Assembly (NCBI RefSeq): GCF_009193325.2 | Contig: NZ_CP059856.1 | Location: 4,030,001-4,094,000, forward strand | DNA: 64,000 nucleotides | Reading direction: 5' to 3' | From: Bacteroides zhangwenhongii | GTDB lineage: Bacteria; Bacteroidota; Bacteroidia; Bacteroidales; Bacteroidaceae | Part shown: positions 60,875-64,000 of the stretch, in pieces | Layout of the letters: every line of letters begins with the position of its first letter | Position numbering within the stretch: position 1 is the first letter of the stretch | Program-made: the position numbers and the translations under genes | Notes under the pieces: generated by a model | What the model was told of the DNA's origin: nothing | Seen by the model: the letters and a program-made list of their open reading frames with translations, nothing else | The model's database searches: none

Positions 60875-62290
60875 TTATTCCTCTTCCTTTTTCGGAATTC
60901 TCGGCTCCCGGTTCCCCCTAAATTCTCTTGGTCCTCTCGAATCTCTTCCTTCACGGAATTCTCCGCGTGGTTTTCTATCTCTGTCACCACCTTTGAAATC
61001 ACCACCTTCTTTACGTGGCTTGTATTCTCCCTCTCTGCGAGGTCTGGACTCACCTTCTCTGCGTGGCTTGAATTCTTTTCTTTCTCTGAATCTTGGAGTC
61101 TGTTCAGTTACACTTTCTTTCTTTTCTTCACCCTCTTCCTGGCTCTTGAACTCTTTGTATTTTCCGTCAAAAATCTCATATTTGCGGAACTCACACTCTA
61201 ATGGTCCATTGAACAAAGGAACCTTCTGGCTTGCCTTCAAACCAATCTGGTCGAAACACTCTTCCCGATAAGAAAGCACCCATGCTTCGTTTCCTACAAA
61301 CGCATGTTTCAGACGTTCGCCGATCATTTGATAGAGACCGAGCAAATCGTTTGTAGAAATACGTTCTCCATAAGGAGGATTGGTAATGATGATTGATTTC
61401 TCTTTTGGCTGTTCAAACTGTTGGAATGGTTGGAGTTTCAGCACGACGTCTTTCGACACACCGGCAGCTTTTATATTGTGAGTTGCAATCTCATTCGCTT
61501 TCGGATTGTTATCGTATCCATAAATCTTATGAGTAAATTCACGCTCCTGGCTGTCGTCATTGTAAATCTCATCGAACATATCCGCATCGAAATCCACCCA
61601 TTTCTCGAAAGCAAATCCTTTACGGAATACTCCCGGTGCAATATTCTTTGCAATCAGTGCCGCTTCGATAGGAATAGTGCCCGAACCGCACATCGGGTCA
61701 ATCAGGTCGCATTCTCCACGCCATCCGGTCATCAGAATCATGCCGGCAGCCAACACCTCATTCAACGGAGCCTCTACCGCTTCCTGGCGATAACCGCGAC
61801 GGTGCAGTGATTCTCCTGAAGAGTCCAAAGACAAAGTGCAAGTAGTCTGTGCAATGTGAATATTCAGCAGTACGTCCGGATTGTTGATGCGGACAGACGG
61901 GCGTTTCCCGGTTTTCTCGCGGAAGTAATCCACAATCGCATCCTTTACCTTATATGAAACGAACTTTGAATGGCGGAATTCTTCGCTGAACACTACCGCA
62001 TCAATAGCAAATGTCTTGTTTACATCAAGATATTCTTCCCATGGAATGGTTTGTATCTGATTATAAACCTCGTCTGCATCTTTAGCAGTGAAGTTTTTAA
62101 TTGGTTTCAGAATGCGGATAGCAGTACGAAGGCAGAAATTTGCTTTATACATCATACGTTTATCTCCACTGAATGAAACCATTCGACGGCCTATTTGAAT
62201 GTCGTTGGCTCCTAGTGTTGTCAGTTCCTCTGCAAGTATCTCTTCCAGTCCTTGGAAGGTCTTGGCTATCATCTCGAATTGTTCGCTCAT
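60875..62290 (-). CDS. RlmL-like 23S rRNA (guanine-N2) methyltransferase with Arg-rich tail
   Basis: 471 residues. N-terminal THUMP region (about 5-155), then a Rossmann methyltransferase with 'DLIDPMCGSGTIPIEAALIA' and the N2-methyltransferase motif 'ITNPPYGERI'. It corresponds to the N-terminal half of E. coli RlmKL, which makes m2G2445; the RlmK half is absent. From about residue 395 the protein is a low-complexity tail rich in Arg, Glu, Gly and Pro with repeats of the form PRREGE/PRKEGG, unusual for the family and probably an RNA-binding disordered segment. Second gene after cysE, 16 bases apart. Confidence 0.9.
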   Translation of the reverse strand: MSEQFEMIAKTFQGLEEILAEELTTLGANDIQIGRRMVSFSGDKRMMYKANFCLRTAIRILKPIKNFTAKDADEVYNQIQTIPWEEYLDVNKTFAIDAVVFSEEFRHSKFVSYKVKDAIVDYFREKTGKRPSVRINNPDVLLNIHIAQTTCTLSLDSSGESLHRRGYRQEAVEAPLNEVLAAGMILMTGWRGECDLIDPMCGSGTIPIEAALIAKNIAPGVFRKGFAFEKWVDFDADMFDEIYNDDSQEREFTHKIYGYDNNPKANEIATHNIKAAGVSKDVVLKLQPFQQFEQPKEKSIIITNPPYGERISTNDLLGLYQMIGERLKHAFVGNEAWVLSYREECFDQIGLKASQKVPLFNGPLECEFRKYEIFDGKYKEFKSQEEGEEKKESVTEQTPRFRERKEFKPRREGESRPRREGEYKPRKEGGDFKGGDRDRKPRGEFREGRDSRGPREFRGNREPRIPKKEEE

Positions 62291-62306
62291 ATATAGTTAT
62301 TTGATA

Positions 62307-63212
62307 TTATTTTTTTGCTTTGGTTTGTACGATTCTTGCTCCGGCAGGCACGTTCTCCGTTACCCAGATGTTACCTCCTACAGTTGCATCGTGCCCGATA
62401 GTGATTCTTCCCAAGATAGTGGCGTTGGAATAAACAATAACATTGTCCTCCAGAATAGGGTGGCGGGGAATCCCTTTGATAGGCTTTCCGTCAGCATCCA
62501 ACGGGAAACTTTTGGCCCCCAAAGTAACACCTTGGTATAGTTTGACATTATTACCGATAATACTGGTTGCACCGATTACGACACCCGTACCATGGTCGAT
62601 AGTGAAGTAACTGCCTATTTTAGCTGCCGGATGGATATCAATCCCTGTTTCGCTATGCGCCATTTCTGTGATGATACGGGGAATTAAAGGCACTCCGAGT
62701 TCCAGCAATTCGTGTGCTATCCGATAATTGCTGATAGCTTTAATAGCCGGATAGCAGAAGATTACCTCTCCATAGCTTTCGGCGGCAGGGTCACCGTTAT
62801 AGGCAGCTTCCACATCTGTTGCCAGTATTTTCCTCATGGTGGGCAGTTTGCTGATAAACTTAGCGGCAAGGCGGGCTGCTTCTTCCCGTTTGGAATCGGA
62901 GCAGACGTTGCATTTTCCCTCTATGGAAGTACTAAAACACAATCCGGCCAGAATTTGCTCTGCAAGCAGATCAAATAGTTTTTCAACGTTTACACCAATG
63001 TGATAATTGATAGTCCGGCTGTTAATGGTCGAATTTCCGTAATAACCGGGAAATAGAATAGAGCGTGAGAGCTCGATAATTTCATACAAAACCTTAGCAG
63101 AAGGCAGTGGTTCGCCATCTTTGTGTTGATGAAACAGTCCTTTGTAAGATTCGCTTTCCGATAGCTCATCGACTGCCTGTGTCAGAATGTGGGTGAAGTT
63201 CAGTGGACTCAT
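62307..63212 (-). CDS. cysE: Serine O-acetyltransferase
   Basis: 301 residues. An N-terminal helical domain (about 1-180), then a left-handed beta-helix of hexapeptide repeats ('DIHPAAKIGSYFTIDHGTGVVIGATSIIGNNVKLYQGVTLG', 'PILEDNVIVYSNATILGRITIGHDATVGG'). The catalytic His/Asp context 'DIHPAAKIG' and 'DHGTGVVIG' is intact. It acetylates serine with acetyl-CoA for cysteine synthesis. The -7 box is at 63249-63242 on the minus strand. Confidence 0.92.
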   Translation of the reverse strand: MSPLNFTHILTQAVDELSESESYKGLFHQHKDGEPLPSAKVLYEIIELSRSILFPGYYGNSTINSRTINYHIGVNVEKLFDLLAEQILAGLCFSTSIEGKCNVCSDSKREEAARLAAKFISKLPTMRKILATDVEAAYNGDPAAESYGEVIFCYPAIKAISNYRIAHELLELGVPLIPRIITEMAHSETGIDIHPAAKIGSYFTIDHGTGVVIGATSIIGNNVKLYQGVTLGAKSFPLDADGKPIKGIPRHPILEDNVIVYSNATILGRITIGHDATVGGNIWVTENVPAGARIVQTKAKK

Positions 63213-63241
63213 TAGGTCAGTTACTCATATTTATATGGGTA

Positions 63242-63249
63242 CAAAGGTA
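63242..63249 (-). promoter_or_regulatory. -7 box of the cysE operon
   Basis: The minus strand reads TACCTTTG (TAnnTTTG), 30 bases before the cysE ATG at 63212. Confidence 0.55.
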
Positions 63250-63327
63250 TTAAAAAAATAATAAGATTGATTGGGATTCAGGATAAATAATGTATTTTCA
63301 CGTGGAACATCCGATTATATAATGTGA

Positions 63328-63356
63328 AATGCCACTTCTTCACCAGAAGCGGCATT
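63328..63356 (-). terminator. Terminator of the DUF3836 gene
   Basis: 12-base arms (63328-63339, 63345-63356) with a five-base loop. The single mismatch on the plus strand becomes a G-U pair in the minus-strand RNA, favouring that direction; it follows the DUF3836 stop by about 40 bases. Confidence 0.6.
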
Positions 63357-63393
63357 CCTTGCTATTAGAATATTAGAATGAGAGAGAGTTTTG

Positions 63394-63789
63394 TTACATA
63401 TTTGTATTATCCATCGTAACGGTCATTTCGGGAACCAATACGTAGGCTTGTTTTTTAGTGTTCCATTTATAGTAATTGGTAGTGACGGTTTTACCTTCGT
63501 AAATATAGTTGATTCGTAAATCTTTTTGCCATTCATCCTTGTCACTGTCCCATCTCAAAGCTTCACTTTCAACCATCCGTTTGCTATCATCGTACTTATA
63601 ATTGTACTTCATGTAGTTAGCAAGGGTACTTCCGTCCATTTTGTAAACAGTTTGTCCTATTGTCATACCATTTTCTTCTATCGGATTGTAGATCAGTTGA
63701 CCATCATTGCTGCGCGCAGAAGTGGCAAGTGATGCAACCAGAAGAACTGCTGATACAACGAACATCTTTAAAAATACTTTGGCTTTCAT
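63394..63789 (-). CDS. DUF3836 secreted protein
   Basis: 131 residues. Signal peptide MKAKVFLKMFVVSAVLLVASLATSA. The mature part consists of short beta-rich repeats with aromatic strands ('MKYNYKYDDSKRMVESEALRWDSDKDEWQKDLRINYIY', 'NYYKWNTKKQAYVL'), which fits DUF3836, a small periplasmic or surface family confined to Bacteroides. Function unknown. Single gene with its own terminator; many Bacteroides carry several paralogues, but no second copy is in this window. Confidence 0.85.
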   Translation of the reverse strand: MKAKVFLKMFVVSAVLLVASLATSARSNDGQLIYNPIEENGMTIGQTVYKMDGSTLANYMKYNYKYDDSKRMVESEALRWDSDKDEWQKDLRINYIYEGKTVTTNYYKWNTKKQAYVLVPEMTVTMDNTNM

Positions 63790-63954
63790 GGCTATTTAAG
63801 TTTTTGAGTTATTCTTTCATTTTTCTATAACTATATCTGTTTTACACTGCGAAATTACATATTAATTTGGTATTTATGCAATATCGAAGATGAAATATTA
63901 TCAAAATGTCAGATTTGTGCGCTAGTATTGACTTGCTTTTTGGCAATATTGGTG
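63790..63954. other. Intergenic AT-rich region
   Basis: Presumed promoter region of the DUF3836 gene; the nearest match to a -7 box on the minus strand is TAATTTCG at 63857-63850, one mismatch. Nothing else stands out. Confidence 0.3.
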
Positions 63955-63989
63955 ACAAAAAAATATCCGGCAGTCAATCTGCCGGATAT
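63955..63989 (-). terminator. Terminator of a gene beyond the right edge
   Basis: Perfect 11-base arms atatccggcag (63963-63973) and ctgccggatat (63979-63989) with loop tcaat; on the minus strand a run of seven T follows. It must serve a minus-strand gene lying past 64000. Confidence 0.8.
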
Positions 63990-64000
63990 AGAATGAATCA

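Noticed and set aside
1..64000. CRISPR array, rRNA operon, insertion sequence or prophage
   Set aside because: No regularly spaced repeats, rRNA core sequences, transposase motifs or phage structural genes were recognised; ORF6N alone is not evidence of a prophage.

Overview
The window reads as a chromosome segment of a gut Bacteroides, close to the B. thetaiotaomicron/ovatus/xylanisolvens group. The evidence is two SusC/SusD nutrient-uptake loci, Bacteroidales-restricted families (DUF3098, DUF4271, DUF2723, DUF3836, DUF4861, DUF1735), and many start regions preceded by the Bacteroides -7 box TAnnTTTG instead of an E. coli type -10. I see no rRNA, CRISPR array, IS transposase or integrase. 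One tRNA (Gln, anticodon TTG) is present.

Layout. (1) 1-8138, minus strand: an operon of subtilisin-like protease, S9 peptidase, SusC and a SusD cut by the left edge, which looks like a protein/peptide-utilisation locus rather than a glycan locus. (2) 8331-17199: housekeeping genes nadB, a PH-domain protein with lpdA, dacB, a CoA-transferase, a small membrane protein and miaB. A candidate small RNA lies at about 15551-15630 on the minus strand. (3) 17200-18013: a gene-poor stretch with hairpins. (4) 18014-23328: the plus-strand operon methyltransferase-ftsX-DUF3098-uppP-truB-queA-folK. (5) 23522-25014: divergent promoters, a SAM-II type riboswitch candidate and metK. (6) 25140-30113: LOG protein, DUF4271, hemD, rnpA, yidD, TatD hydrolase, tyrS and tRNA-Gln. 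(7) 30380-33411: kduI-kduD-DUF4861, the end of unsaturated-uronate catabolism. (8) 33412-36407: competing hairpins, three small secreted or outer-membrane proteins, an XRE regulator and a GC-rich island with convergent promoter boxes. (9) 36408-40604: polysaccharide deacetylase and a large DUF2723 membrane protein. (10) 40828-51656: a complete ECF-sigma/FecR/SusC/SusD locus whose three outer lipoproteins include two GH18-fold proteins with damaged active sites. (11) 51796-52459: a RelE/HigA type toxin-antitoxin pair. (12) 52636-60738, minus: znuC, znuA, mnmD, DedA-like, membrane protein, purD, S9 peptidase, ORF6N. (13) 60875-63789, minus: RlmL-like methyltransferase, cysE, DUF3836. A terminator at the right edge belongs to a gene outside the window.

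How it fits together. The first SusCD operon pairs an extracytoplasmic endoprotease and a DPP-like exopeptidase with a TonB-dependent importer, so digestion and uptake of peptides are probably coupled. The second SusCD locus has the sigma/anti-sigma pair and the STN domain on SusC needed for trans-envelope signalling, but no clearly intact glycosidase: its GH18 proteins look like binding proteins. The kdu genes process unsaturated uronates delivered by lyases encoded elsewhere. Most remaining genes are central housekeeping (NAD, SAM, heme, folate, tRNA modification, cell envelope). The least explained items are the candidate sRNA, the GC-rich island at 35966-36305, the overlapping hairpins at 33444-33511 and the repeat-derived insertion inside mnmD.
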